A stretch of DNA of 64,000 nucleotides. Source: an uncultured Pseudomonas sp. GTDB taxonomy: Bacteria > Pseudomonadota > Gammaproteobacteria > Pseudomonadales > Pseudomonadaceae. The notes under the pieces are model-generated. The model was not told the DNA's origin. It saw only the letters and a list, made by a program, of their open reading frames with translations, and did not search any database. The DNA is taken from NCBI RefSeq assembly GCF_943846705.1, contig NZ_OX044366.1:3782001-3846000 (forward strand), given 5' to 3'. A program made the position numbers and the translations under genes. Shown in pieces: positions 16,397 through 25,440 of the stretch; within the stretch, counting starts at the first letter, position 1, and each line of letters begins with the position of its first letter.

Positions 16397-17178
16397 GCCT
16401 TGCCGGAGGTGGAAGCAGCCAAAAAGGCTGGTCGCTCGCCACCGCCATGCAACAGCAGGTTGGTTCCACTGAAATAGGCCGCCATCGGTGAGCCGGCATA
16501 CAGACAGGCATTGGCGATGTCCTCCGGCTCGCCCATACGGCCGGCGGGAATCCCCGCGCCGACTGCAGCGATGCCGGCTTCATCGCCGTAATGCAAATGG
16601 GATTGTTCGGTGCGGATCAGCCCAGGGCTGATGGTCAGCACCCGTACTTTCGGCGCCCACTCCACCGCCAGCGAGCTGGCCAGCGCAACGATGCCGGCCT
16701 TGGCCGCGCCATAAGCGGCAGTACCCGGTGAAGGTCGGGAGGCGCTAACCGAGCCGATAAAGATGATCACCCCGCCTTCGGCCTGCTGCTGCATCAGCTG
16801 ATTGGCCTGCTGAGCGATATTCAACGGTGCCAGCAGATTGAGGCGAATGATGCTTTCGCTGAAGCGCGGCGAGGCCGTTGCCGCCTCGGCATGCGGACTA
16901 CCGCCCGCGTTATTGACCAGTACATCGAGGCGACCGGCCTGCTGTTTGATCGTTGCAAACACCTGCGCCATAACGTCCACATCGCGCACGTCGGCTGGCA
17001 AAAAGCTTGCCTCGTTGCCAGCCGCCTGTGGCAGCTGCTCGGGAGGCTGACGCCCGCAAACGAACACCTGCGCACCGGCAGCCAGGTAGGCACACGCGAT
17101 ACCGGCACCGATACCTTTGGTACCGCCGGTGATCAGAACCACTTTGCCACGGTAATCCAGCTGGCTGGGAGACTGCAT
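16393..17178 (-). CDS. Short-chain dehydrogenase heading the side-chain operon
   Basis: NAD(P)-dependent SDR (261 aa). ATG 17178 has a GAGG site at 7 nt; a GTG at 17184 is the longer option. Cofactor motif TGGTKGIG (about 17-24), NNAG in VLVNNAGGSPH, catalytic Ser (FIGSVSAS) and YxxxK (AAYGAAKAG) are intact. First gene of the igr-like operon, divergent from a crotonase gene, with shared upstream motif C between them. It might oxidise a hydroxyl on the nucleus or the side chain; the substrate cannot be read from sequence. Confidence 0.8.
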   Translation of the reverse strand: MQSPSQLDYRGKVVLITGGTKGIGAGIACAYLAAGAQVFVCGRQPPEQLPQAAGNEASFLPADVRDVDVMAQVFATIKQQAGRLDVLVNNAGGSPHAEAATASPRFSESIIRLNLLAPLNIAQQANQLMQQQAEGGVIIFIGSVSASRPSPGTAAYGAAKAGIVALASSLAVEWAPKVRVLTISPGLIRTEQSHLHYGDEAGIAAVGAGIPAGRMGEPEDIANACLYAGSPMAAYFSGTNLLLHGGGERPAFLAASTSGKA

Positions 17179-17236
17179 ACACACACCTCACGTGAAGTCA
17201 TGACCTCACTGTATTTGCTCCACCACCTCGGCCACT

Positions 17237-17280
17237 TCGTCTGAACGGACGATGAAGCTTGCCCGCTACCTCCCAACAAT
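17237..17280 (+). promoter_or_regulatory. Shared motif C: activator-type promoter before crotonase gene (possibly bidirectional)
   Basis: TCGTC-TGAACG-GACGATGA (17237-17255), then 19 nt, then AACAAT (17275-17280), 39 nt before the chosen crotonase ATG. The half-sites CGTC/GACG are a perfect dyad. On the minus strand the same dyad precedes the SDR-chsH2 operon, with TACAGT 20 nt beyond, so it could drive both directions. One of seven strong copies in the window. Confidence 0.72.
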
Positions 17281-17319
17281 CGATCTAACCTCCGACACAC
17301 CAGCATGCAAAGGCTCGTC

Positions 17320-18105
17320 ATGTCCCCTTCCGAAGCACCCAGCGTCCTCCTTGATCTGCCTGCACCGGGCGTGGCTCGGCTGACCCTTAACCGGCCAACG
17401 GTCACCAATGCCCTCAGCCTCGAACTGCAGGCGTTGCTGGCCGAGCACTTCAGTCAACTGGCTGGCGACCCGCAGATTCGCTGCATCATCCTCACTGGTG
17501 GTGAACGGGTTTTCGCCGCCGGCGGGGATATCTCCAGCATGGCTGGGGTCGGCCCGATTGATATTCTGCAAAGGCATACCGAGCGCACCTGGGGCCCCAT
17601 CCAGCACTGCCCCAAACCGATCATTGCCGCCGTATGCGGCTACGCCTACGGCGGCGGCTGTGAACTGGCGATGCATGCCGACATCATCATTGCCGGGCGC
17701 AGTGCGCGCTTCTCCCAGCCGGAAATTCGCATCGGCATCATGCCGGGCATTGGCGGCACCCAGCGGCTGGTTCGTGCAGTCGGCAAGGCCAAGGCCATGC
17801 AGATGGCGCTGACCGGCCGCCCCATAAGCGCCGAAGAAGCCTATGTCGCCGGCCTGGTCAGCGAGCTGGTGGATGACGATCAGGTGCAGGCCACCGCCCT
17901 GGAGCAGGCTCAGCAGGTTGCCAGCATGTCGCCACTGGCCGCCGAGCAGATAAAGGAAGTGATCCTTGCTGGCATGGACGCCTCACTTGAGGCCGCACTG
18001 GCCCTGGAACGCAAGGCAAACGCCCTGCTGTTTGCCTCGCAGGATCAAAAGGAAGGCATGCAGGCATTCATCGAGAAGCGCAAACCGATTTTCAAGGGCT
18101 ACTAA
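17320..18105 (+). CDS. Enoyl-CoA hydratase (crotonase family)
   Basis: Crotonase-fold hydratase (261 aa). I chose ATG 17320, which has an AAGG site at 6 nt; 17305 is an upstream option without one. Oxyanion-hole region AGGDISSMAG, and both catalytic glutamates of rat mitochondrial hydratase are retained, in GGGCELAM and SQPEIRIG. It should therefore perform classical syn-hydration of a 2-enoyl-CoA, here presumably a side-chain or ring-derived CoA ester. It leads a two-gene plus-strand unit with the next SDR (21-bp gap), divergent from the igr-like operon and controlled by motif C. Confidence 0.86.
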   Translation: MSPSEAPSVLLDLPAPGVARLTLNRPTVTNALSLELQALLAEHFSQLAGDPQIRCIILTGGERVFAAGGDISSMAGVGPIDILQRHTERTWGPIQHCPKPIIAAVCGYAYGGGCELAMHADIIIAGRSARFSQPEIRIGIMPGIGGTQRLVRAVGKAKAMQMALTGRPISAEEAYVAGLVSELVDDDQVQATALEQAQQVASMSPLAAEQIKEVILAGMDASLEAALALERKANALLFASQDQKEGMQAFIEKRKPIFKGY

Positions 18106-18126
18106 CGACAAAAAAGGACTGCTGTC

Positions 18127-18876
18127 ATGAGCGAACTATTTTCCCTACAGGGCCAAGTGGCCTTAGTCACCGGCGCAGGACGCGGAATGGGACTGGGTAT
18201 CGCCGAGACACTGGCCCGCCAGGGCGCTACTGTGGCGATCAATGATTTCTATGCCGAGCGGGCTGAGGCCGCCGTGCAGCAGCTGCATGAGCAAGGCCTG
18301 AAGGCGCTGGCCGCACCAGCAGACATAACCAACTATGAGGCCGTACAGCACATGGTGGCGCAGATCGAGGCCGAGATCGGCGGTATCGACATTTTCGTCT
18401 CCAACGCGGGTGTACCCGTTGATGGAATGGGCTATTGCAAGTTCCTCGACTCCGCCCGCGAAGACTGGAACCGTTTCGTCGACCTGAACATGTTTGGCTT
18501 GATGAATGCCTGCCACATCATCGTACCCGGCATGATTGAGCGTGAGTACGGGCGCATCATCGCGATCACCTCGGAATCCTGGCGCGCCGGACTGCCTATG
18601 GGTATCGCTGCCTACGCGGCGTCCAAAGCCGGCGCGGTGGGTTTTATCCGCCACCTGGCTGCCGAGACCGGACGCAAGGGTGTAACCGTCAACGCACTGT
18701 CACTGGGAACCATGAACAACTGGGACTCAGATGCACTGGCAAAGAAAACCTGCTTCGTTCCGCGTGCCGGTTCACCACAGGATGTCGGTGCCGGCGTGGC
18801 ATATTTCGCCTCGCGTGAAGCCAGCTGGGTAACCGGCCAGGTATTACCCCTGAATGGCGGCAGTCTGACCGCCTGA
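18127..18876 (+). CDS. Short-chain dehydrogenase
   Basis: Classical SDR (249 aa): TGAGRGMGLG cofactor loop, SNAGV, catalytic Ser in ITSES, YAASK at about 160. The C-terminus WVTGQVLPLNGGSLTA is typical. It sits 21 bp after a true enoyl-CoA hydratase, so a 3-hydroxyacyl-CoA dehydrogenase role in side-chain beta-oxidation is the simplest reading; a hydroxysteroid dehydrogenase remains possible. The unit ends before a long inverted repeat and converges with fadD3. Confidence 0.8.
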   Translation: MSELFSLQGQVALVTGAGRGMGLGIAETLARQGATVAINDFYAERAEAAVQQLHEQGLKALAAPADITNYEAVQHMVAQIEAEIGGIDIFVSNAGVPVDGMGYCKFLDSAREDWNRFVDLNMFGLMNACHIIVPGMIEREYGRIIAITSESWRAGLPMGIAAYAASKAGAVGFIRHLAAETGRKGVTVNALSLGTMNNWDSDALAKKTCFVPRAGSPQDVGAGVAYFASREASWVTGQVLPLNGGSLTA

Positions 18877-18934
18877 TACCTCTAAGCAGCGCATTGCGGG
18901 CCTTGGGCCTGCTCTTTACTGCCGCACCTCGTGT

Positions 18935-18968
18935 GCCTACCCATACAACGTTGCAAATATGGGTAGGC
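18935..18968. repeat. 11-bp inverted repeat between convergent genes
   Basis: GCCTACCCATA (18935-18945) and its exact complement (18958-18968) flank a 12-nt centre that itself contains the palindrome CAACGTTG. It lies between the ends of the SDR gene and the convergent fadD3-like gene. It can fold in either transcript, but no T-run follows, so it may be a Rho-assisted or bidirectional termination hairpin rather than a classical terminator. Confidence 0.55.
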
Positions 18969-18990
18969 AACATCAACAAAACCAAAACAC

Positions 18991-20595
18991 TCAAGCCGGC
19001 TGCTGTTGAGCCAACTCCCGTGCCAAGGCCAGCTTGTCGACCTTGTTCGACGCATTGGTTGGCAGCGCTGCAAAGAACACCACCCGACGTGGCACCTTGT
19101 AGTTGGCCATGCACTCTCGGCTCCAGGCGATCACGGCAGCCTCGTCGAGCAAATCTCCCTGACGCACCACCACGCAAGCACAGCCAACCTCGCCCATGCG
19201 CTCGTCTGGAATGCCCAGCACAGCCACTTGGGCGATTGCCGGATGCTCACTCAGCGCGGCCTCGATTTCCGCCGGATAACAATTGAAGCCGCCGACGATG
19301 AACATGTCTTTCAAGCGCCCGGTGATACGCAGGTTGCCGTGCTCATCCAGGCTGCCAATATCCCCAGTGTGCAGCCAGCCATCGCCATCAACCGCCGCGG
19401 CAGTGCCTTCGGGATCAGCGAAATAGCCCTGCATGACATGAAAGCCACGCAGGCAGATCTCTCCATTCTGGCCTTGGGGCAGCGGCCGGCCCTGCTCATC
19501 GATAATGACCAGCTCGGTACCGGGGATTGGCCGGCCGCTGGTCGCGGCAATCACTTCAGCCAAGTCCTGCGGGTCGCAGATGGTCGCCAGCCCGCCGCAT
19601 TCGGTCAGCCCGTAAGCGGTGGTCACCACGCTGCAGCCCAGCTCATCACGGATACGCTGAATCAGCACCGGCGGGATGGTCGAGGCCCCCGTCACCGCCA
19701 CCCGCAGGCTAGACAGATCAGTGCTGCCCAGGCGTGGATGGTCGAGCATCGACAGGTACAAGGTCGGTGGGCCGGGCAAAATGGTGATGCGTTCTTCAGC
19801 GACCCGGCGGAATACCTCATCGGCATCGAATACCGGCTGCGGCAGGATGGTCGCGCCACCCAATAGGCAGGTCAGCCAGCCCGCTTTGTAGCCGAACGAA
19901 TGGAAGAACGGGTTGACGATCAGGTAGCGGTCCCCCGGCACCAGGCCGATGATCCGCGCATATTCGTTGAACGCCTGCAACGACTGGCCATGGGCGTACA
20001 TAACGCCCTTGGACTTGCCGGTGGTGCCGGATGTGAACAACAGATCAGATAGATCGTTCGATGTCACCGCCAGGGCGCGGCTGCGGGCCTGCTCCAGAGG
20101 AACCGAGCGACCAGTGGCGAGGAAATCCTCCAGCCGTTGATCAGCCGCATGCACGGGTTCGGCACCGATGACCACCATGCGTTCCAGAGTCGCCGGACGA
20201 TGCGCATTGAGCAACGCGGGGTAATCGGTACCCAGGAAACTGCCCTGAACAAAGGCCAGACGCGCGCCACTGCGTGCCACGATGTCGGCCGCCTCGGCAC
20301 CTTTCATACGGGTATTAAGCGGTACCAGGACCGCACCGGCGGCCTGCAGCCCTACCGCCAGTAACACCCACTCGATACTGTTGGGGGCCCAGATCACCAC
20401 ACGGTCGCCCTTGTCGATACCGGCGGCCATCACACTCTGCGCCACCTCCAGCATGCGCTGTGGCAGATCGGCGTAACTGATGGCTTGTCGATCATCCTCC
20501 AGCGCCACGGCGGCCCCATGCAGCTCGGCAGCTCGCAGTACCAGGGCCGGAATCGACGCAGGCAGATCTTCAACGTTGGGAAAAACACTGGCCAT
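18991..20595 (-). CDS. fadD3: Acyl-CoA synthetase, probable HIP-CoA ligase (FadD3-like)
   Basis: ANL-superfamily ligase (534 aa) with the AMP-binding loop LLFTSGTTGKSKGVMY (about 190), TTAYGLTECGG, GWLHTGDIG and the C-terminal hinge/lysine region LPTNASNKVDK. It forms a CoA thioester from a free acid. In steroid clusters the matching enzyme is FadD3, which activates the perhydroindane propionate (HIP) left after HsaD. Alternatively it could activate the steroid side chain (FadD17/19 type). It closes the hsaA-kstD-SDR-kshB operon 18 bp after kshB. HIP specificity is inferred from its place beside ring-degradation genes and the lack of any other ligase in the window. Confidence 0.72.
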   Translation of the reverse strand: MASVFPNVEDLPASIPALVLRAAELHGAAVALEDDRQAISYADLPQRMLEVAQSVMAAGIDKGDRVVIWAPNSIEWVLLAVGLQAAGAVLVPLNTRMKGAEAADIVARSGARLAFVQGSFLGTDYPALLNAHRPATLERMVVIGAEPVHAADQRLEDFLATGRSVPLEQARSRALAVTSNDLSDLLFTSGTTGKSKGVMYAHGQSLQAFNEYARIIGLVPGDRYLIVNPFFHSFGYKAGWLTCLLGGATILPQPVFDADEVFRRVAEERITILPGPPTLYLSMLDHPRLGSTDLSSLRVAVTGASTIPPVLIQRIRDELGCSVVTTAYGLTECGGLATICDPQDLAEVIAATSGRPIPGTELVIIDEQGRPLPQGQNGEICLRGFHVMQGYFADPEGTAAAVDGDGWLHTGDIGSLDEHGNLRITGRLKDMFIVGGFNCYPAEIEAALSEHPAIAQVAVLGIPDERMGEVGCACVVVRQGDLLDEAAVIAWSRECMANYKVPRRVVFFAALPTNASNKVDKLALARELAQQQPA

Positions 20596-20613
20596 TAGTT
20601 CAATCTCGCTTGT

Positions 20614-21648
20614 TCATTCGGGAAACCGCAGATGAACCCGGTCGCTGGTCGCCACCGCCTGACAGGCCAGAGTCCAACCTTCGTTCAGTTCCTGCTGGTC
20701 CAACGCATCGTTGTGCAACAACTCCACCGCCCCCTCAACCAAGGTGCACATGCAGGTGGCGCAAGAGCCAACCAGGCAGGAATGCGGTGCCGGCAGCCCT
20801 TCACGGCGCATGGCGGTCAACAGCACCTCACCCTGCGCGCAGTTGAGCTCATAGGTAGTACCGTCCAGTTCGACGGTCAGTTGGGTCGCCGTGGCATCCT
20901 CAAGCTCCACCACCGGAAGCTTTGACTGCTCATTTTCACTGGGCAGTGACACGAAGCGTTCGACATGGATGTGCGAGCCTGGCAGGCCGGCACGTCTAAG
21001 CGCCTCACTGCCGGCGTCCATGAACGGCGCAGGGCCGCAGATAAACGCCTGGGCCTGCTCGAAACCAGCGGCCAGATGCGCCAGCTGCGCGACATCCGGA
21101 TTGCCCTGGACACTGCCAAGCCAATGCACCACCTGCAAACGCTCGGGGTACTCACGCACCAGCTCAAGCAGGAACGCCTTGAAGATCACCGATTGCTCAT
21201 CGCGGTTGGCATACACCAGGCGCACCCGGCCTTGGGCCTGGCTGAGTGCCGAGCGCAGAATCGACAGCACCGGGGTGATGCCACTGCCGCCGGCCAGCAG
21301 CAGGAAGTCGCCATCCAGCCCCCGAGGCACGAAGGCCCCAGCGGGCACCTGGACCTGTAGCTGATCACCGGGTTTGACCTGATCGCACAGCCAGTTGGAG
21401 CCACGACCGCCTTCCACGCGCTTGACCGTGACGCGCAGATTCTCCCCAGCAAAGGGCGAACTGGAGAGGGAGTAGCAGCGCGGCAACCAGTCATCGCCGC
21501 AAGGGATGCGTACGGTCAAAAACTGCCCTGGCTTGTACTGGAAGCGCTCGACCAATTCCGCCGGCACCGCCAGCTCGAAGGAGCAGCTGTCATGAGTCTC
21601 GGCAATGACCTTGGCCACTGTCAGGGAGATGTAGTCGGGCGTTGTCAT
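20614..21648 (-). CDS. kshB: 3-ketosteroid 9alpha-hydroxylase reductase
   Basis: Three-domain oxidoreductase (344 aa): FAD-binding domain with RCYSLSSSP (about 57), NAD-binding domain with LLAGGSGITPVLS (about 117), and a C-terminal plant-type [2Fe-2S] ferredoxin domain with CLVGSCATCMC plus a distal Cys. This is the KshB architecture, which feeds electrons from NADH to the Rieske oxygenase KshA. KshA is encoded at 38.5-39.5 kb in a separate unit. It lies between the 3beta/17beta-HSD-like gene (1-bp gap) and fadD3. Confidence 0.9.
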   Translation of the reverse strand: MTTPDYISLTVAKVIAETHDSCSFELAVPAELVERFQYKPGQFLTVRIPCGDDWLPRCYSLSSSPFAGENLRVTVKRVEGGRGSNWLCDQVKPGDQLQVQVPAGAFVPRGLDGDFLLLAGGSGITPVLSILRSALSQAQGRVRLVYANRDEQSVIFKAFLLELVREYPERLQVVHWLGSVQGNPDVAQLAHLAAGFEQAQAFICGPAPFMDAGSEALRRAGLPGSHIHVERFVSLPSENEQSKLPVVELEDATATQLTVELDGTTYELNCAQGEVLLTAMRREGLPAPHSCLVGSCATCMCTLVEGAVELLHNDALDQQELNEGWTLACQAVATSDRVHLRFPE

Positions 21649-21649
21649 A

Positions 21650-22414
21650 TCAAATACTCATCACGAATTGGCCACTGTCGACACGCAGCTCGATACCGTT
21701 GACTGCCCGCGACTCATCCGTTGCGAGAAACAGTACGGCCTCGGCCACATCTTCCGGCAGACAAGCACGGTTCATCGGGTCGTGATCGATGGTCAAGCGC
21801 GCGGGGTCGATGCCCTTGGGATAGCTGCCGCGCGTCATCGCCGTGAGCACGCCGTCGGGGTGCACCGAGTTGCAACGGATGCGGTACTTTCGCCGCCGGC
21901 AATGCACTGCCACGCTGCGCGTCAGGGCCGCTACCGCGCCCTTGCTGGCACCGTAGGCGAGGTAGTCGTCGCGGGCCGCCAGGGCGGCGATCGAGGACAT
22001 ATTGATGATCGAGCCCGTCTCGCCGCTCTCCCTCATCAGCGTCACGGCAGTCTGGCAACCGAGAAACACGCTATCGGCATTCACCCGTAGCAGGGTATGC
22101 CACTGCTCCAGGGTCGTTTCCTCGATACTCCCAGCAATCAGGATGCCCGCGTTATTGACCAGAATATCGAGACGCTGGAAGCGCTCTCGCACGAGTTCAG
22201 CCAGCGCCTGCCAGTCCGCCGCCGCAGTGACGTCGTGGCGCATGAACAGCACATTGCTACCGAGTTCGGCAGCGATGCGCTCGCCATCCTGGACATTCAG
22301 GTCGGTCATGATGACCCGCGCGCCCTCAGCAACGAAACGGCGTACGGTGGCCTCACCAATACCACTGGCGGCTCCCGTGACTACCGCCACTTTATTGATC
22401 AATCGATTGCTCAT
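21650..22414 (-). CDS. 3beta/17beta-hydroxysteroid dehydrogenase-like SDR
   Basis: SDR of 254 aa. Its sequence tracks the Comamonas testosteroni 3beta/17beta-HSD closely: N-terminal NRLINKVAVVTGAASGIGEA, RHDVTAAADW, LVNNAGIL, SVFLGCQTAV, SIINMSS, YGASKGAVAALTR, NSVHPDGV and a conserved PKGI segment. Ser (NMSS) and YxxxK (YGASK) are intact. It should oxidise 3beta- or 17beta-hydroxyls to ketones with NAD+, preparing substrate for KstD and KshAB. It is flanked by kstD and kshB in one operon, which fits. The comparison is from memory of the family, not an alignment. Confidence 0.83.
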   Translation of the reverse strand: MSNRLINKVAVVTGAASGIGEATVRRFVAEGARVIMTDLNVQDGERIAAELGSNVLFMRHDVTAAADWQALAELVRERFQRLDILVNNAGILIAGSIEETTLEQWHTLLRVNADSVFLGCQTAVTLMRESGETGSIINMSSIAALAARDDYLAYGASKGAVAALTRSVAVHCRRRKYRIRCNSVHPDGVLTAMTRGSYPKGIDPARLTIDHDPMNRACLPEDVAEAVLFLATDESRAVNGIELRVDSGQFVMSI

Positions 22415-22425
22415 GGTGGCCTCCT

Positions 22426-24135
22426 TTACTGTTGCGCGGCGTGTAAGGCGGCCACATAACCAAAGGTCATGGCCGGCCCGAGCGTACCGCCGGCACCCGG
22501 ATAGGTCGTGCCCATAACGGAGGACGAGGTGTTGCCGATGGCATACAGCCCGGCAATCGGCTGACCAGACTCATTCAGCACCTGGGCCTGCTCGTTCGTC
22601 AGCAGACCACCCTTGGTACCAATGTCCCCGGCATACATCGGCATGGCGTAGAACGGCCCCTTTTCCAGCGGTGCCAAGCAAGGGTTAGGGCTGACGTTGC
22701 TGTCACCGTAGTAACGGTCAAACGCGTTACCGCCACGGGCGAAGTCTTCATCGGTGCCGCTGCGGGCAAAGCCATTCACGCGCTCGACCGTAGCCTTGAG
22801 ACCCGTCGCATCGACGCCAATCTGCCCAGCCAGTTCATCCAGCGAGCCCGCCTTGTAATAGACGTTGTTCAGCCAGGCCTTGCGCAGGCGGCTGTCGGGC
22901 ATGATCTGCGCCGGCATCAGCGGGCCCATGGCGTAGTTGAAACGGAACTTGCTGTCGAAGATCGCCCAGCTTGGAATGGTCGCGCCACTTTCTGCATGGT
23001 CGCGGTACATGGCGGCGACAAATTCCAGATAAGGCGCAGCCTCGTTCACGAAACGCTTACCCTGCTGGTTGACCACGATGACGCCAGGGAACGCACGTTC
23101 GGCGAAAACCCCACGCGCACGATCCTCACCGGGTATCAGCAAGCTAGGCGCCCACCAACCACACTCCATCAGATCAGTGGCAGCGCCCAGGGCCTGCGCG
23201 GCTTCCAGCGCGGCGCCAGTATTGCCCCCAGCAGGAGTGGCGCTCCAGGCAACCTGACTGGGCTGCGGCAAGTATTTTTCGCGTAACTGCTGATTCTGCT
23301 CGAAGCCGCCCGACCCCAGAATCACCGCCTTGCGCGCCTGCAACCGCTGCACCTGGCCGTCGCGCTCGACTACCACGCCACAGACGCGGCCATCCTGCTC
23401 GATCAGCTCACGAAAGGCGGTGCTCAGCCACAAATCGATACCACGATCCAGCATGGAGGCACGCAAACTGGCCACCAGCGCATTGCCCATGGACGCACGG
23501 CGGTCACGCTTGCTGTTGGTCTTCTTGCGCCAGCTGAAATCCAGTTTGTAGCGCAACATCAGCCACAGGATCATAAACCGCCAGCCAGTTGATTTAGACA
23601 TCGCTTTATGCGCATGCCGGGCCGTCCAGGAAATACGCCCCATCAGCTGGTTGCCCGGCGCAGCCTCTCGCAGCGCCGCCAGCTCATCACCCAGAGCGCT
23701 CAGGTCGAACAGCTCGGGGTCAAGGCTGCGCCCGCCTTCCAGCGCACCTGGCAGGTGCTGGTAGTAATCAGGGTATTGTTCGGCCACCGCGTAGCGAACG
23801 CGGGTTTTTTTCTCCAGCCAGGCGACCATTTCCGGGGCTTTGTGCAGATAAGTGCGCAGGCGTTCATCGCTCACGCGGTCACCGACCGCGGCCTTGAGGT
23901 AGGTCCAGGACAACTCTTTGCTGTCGTTGCCGCCGATGGCCTTGAAATAGTGGTTATCGGGAATCCAGATGCCGCCACCCGAGATGGCCGAGGTACCGCC
24001 ATACTGGGCGGCTTTTTCCACCATCAACACCGACAGCCCCTGATCGGCAGCCGCAATGGCTGCGGTCATCGCACCCGCACCCGAACCCACCACTATCAGA
24101 TCGTATGTAGCGCTGAAATCATTCTTGTTATGCAT
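22426..24135 (-). CDS. kstD: 3-ketosteroid dehydrogenase (delta1 type favoured)
   Basis: FAD-dependent 3-ketosteroid dehydrogenase (569 aa). The N-terminal FAD motif VVGSGAGAMTAA lies at about 15-26 and GGTSAISGGGIWIP follows. The C-terminal substrate region has PFYAMPMYAGDIGTKGG, and the closing FAD contact is TYPGAGGTLGPAMTFGY. The Tyr-containing GDxGTKGG block and the YPGxGxTLGPA tail are shared by delta1- and delta4(5alpha)-KSTDs; delta1 is the more economical reading since the pathway requires it and no other candidate lies in the window. It acts on the A-ring, which is opened after 9alpha-hydroxylation. It lies directly downstream of hsaA. Confidence 0.88.
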   Translation of the reverse strand: MHNKNDFSATYDLIVVGSGAGAMTAAIAAADQGLSVLMVEKAAQYGGTSAISGGGIWIPDNHYFKAIGGNDSKELSWTYLKAAVGDRVSDERLRTYLHKAPEMVAWLEKKTRVRYAVAEQYPDYYQHLPGALEGGRSLDPELFDLSALGDELAALREAAPGNQLMGRISWTARHAHKAMSKSTGWRFMILWLMLRYKLDFSWRKKTNSKRDRRASMGNALVASLRASMLDRGIDLWLSTAFRELIEQDGRVCGVVVERDGQVQRLQARKAVILGSGGFEQNQQLREKYLPQPSQVAWSATPAGGNTGAALEAAQALGAATDLMECGWWAPSLLIPGEDRARGVFAERAFPGVIVVNQQGKRFVNEAAPYLEFVAAMYRDHAESGATIPSWAIFDSKFRFNYAMGPLMPAQIMPDSRLRKAWLNNVYYKAGSLDELAGQIGVDATGLKATVERVNGFARSGTDEDFARGGNAFDRYYGDSNVSPNPCLAPLEKGPFYAMPMYAGDIGTKGGLLTNEQAQVLNESGQPIAGLYAIGNTSSSVMGTTYPGAGGTLGPAMTFGYVAALHAAQQ

Positions 24136-24198
24136 GTCGACTCTCGTAGTTGCGATCCGTCGAACCGCCGCCAGCCAATGGGCTGACGACGGCCTGCG

Positions 24199-25389
24199 TC
24201 AAACGTATGGATCGGGATTGGGCAGGCCAAGCTGCACAGTGCCAAAGGCCCGGGCGAAGGCAGCTACGTTGTTGGAGATATGCCCGCGCGCCTGGTGCAG
24301 GTCACGGAAGATGCGCGCCACGGGGTTGGTGTTGTAGAGACCCGAGGCGGCCATGCAACGTAAGATCTGGTCGGCCTTTTCGGCGCAGATATTGGTTACA
24401 TGGGCCGATTGATAGCGGTACAGCAGGCGGGTTTCCACATCGGGAAACTCGTCACGCTGGGCCAGATCCATGAGGTGATCAAAGTTGCGCTCCAGCACCA
24501 GCTTGAGCTGATCCAGGGTCAGGGTCGCGTCAGCCACCACTTCCTGGGCCAACGGGTCTTCAGCGGTCTTCGCGCCATGCTTGCCGATATGCTGAGCGGC
24601 GTTCGCACGAAACTCATTGATCGCCCCCTGCAAGGCCCCCAAGCAGGAACTGGACACCGCACGGGTAAATACCTGAGCAAAGGGAATGGCGTACAGCGGG
24701 CTGGTGTTGACCAACCGCCCTGGGGTCGCCTCCATGCTGGTGTTGTTGGTGCGCTGCACGCGATGCAACGGCACGAAGGCGTCCTCCACCACAATATTGT
24801 GGCTACCGGTGCCACGCAGGCCCAGTACGTCCCAGTTACGTTCGATGCGGTAATCACTCAACGGCACCAGGAACGTGCCATGTTCAGCGCCCTCGCCATT
24901 GGCATCAGGCGGAATGATGCCGCCCAGCAAGGTCCATGTGCAGTGCTCGCTGCCGCTAGAGAAGCCCCAACGACCACTGATGCGGTAACCGCCCTCCACC
25001 GGCGTCACCTTGGCCACCGGCATGTAGGTGGAGCCCAACAGCGTATCGGTGTTTTCTCCCCACACGTCTTGCTGGGCCTCCAGCGGATAGCGCGCCAGCT
25101 GCCAGGGATGCACACCCATAACCCCATAAATCCAGGCGGTGGACATGCAGCCTTCGGCCAGGGTCATCTGAATATCGAAGAAGGCACGCGGATCGAGCTC
25201 AAAGCCGCCAAAGAGTTTGGGCTGCATGGCGCGAAAGAACCCTGCCTCCTGCATATCGGCGATGGTTTCGAGTGGGATTTTCTGCTCCCGATCAGCTTGT
25301 TCAGCTCGCGCCCTCAGGGCCGGAATCATCTGCCGCGCACTTGCCAACAGTTCAAGTTCTTTTTCGCATCGCTCGCGAGTGATACCCAT
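24199..25389 (-). CDS. hsaA: 3-HSA 4-hydroxylase oxygenase component (HsaA/TesA2)
   Basis: Flavin-dependent monooxygenase of the acyl-CoA dehydrogenase fold, group D (396 aa). It hydroxylates the phenolic 3-HSA produced when ring B opens, giving the catechol for HsaC. Typical segments are FGGFELDPRAFFDIQM, GRWGFSSGSEHCTW, GLRGTGSHNIVV and the C-terminal RDLHQARGHISNN; there is no acyl-CoA dehydrogenase Glu motif. Reduced flavin would come from the HsaB-type reductase at 28.9 kb. First gene of the hsaA-kstD-SDR-kshB-fadD3 operon, preceded by motif G. Confidence 0.9.
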   Translation of the reverse strand: MGITRERCEKELELLASARQMIPALRARAEQADREQKIPLETIADMQEAGFFRAMQPKLFGGFELDPRAFFDIQMTLAEGCMSTAWIYGVMGVHPWQLARYPLEAQQDVWGENTDTLLGSTYMPVAKVTPVEGGYRISGRWGFSSGSEHCTWTLLGGIIPPDANGEGAEHGTFLVPLSDYRIERNWDVLGLRGTGSHNIVVEDAFVPLHRVQRTNNTSMEATPGRLVNTSPLYAIPFAQVFTRAVSSSCLGALQGAINEFRANAAQHIGKHGAKTAEDPLAQEVVADATLTLDQLKLVLERNFDHLMDLAQRDEFPDVETRLLYRYQSAHVTNICAEKADQILRCMAASGLYNTNPVARIFRDLHQARGHISNNVAAFARAFGTVQLGLPNPDPYV

Positions 25390-25440
25390 CTTTTGGTCCT
25401 CCAGAGACTCTCGGCAGCGCCCATGCGCGCGGCTGATCTA

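Noticed and set aside
18127..18876. Naming this SDR as a specific hydroxysteroid dehydrogenase
   Set aside because: Motifs are generic; the adjacent true enoyl-CoA hydratase suggests a hydroxyacyl-CoA role equally well.
22426..24135. Assignment as delta4-(5alpha)-ketosteroid dehydrogenase
   Set aside because: Shared motifs do not separate the two types by eye; the pathway needs a delta1 enzyme and this is the only candidate here, so delta1 was preferred with reservation.
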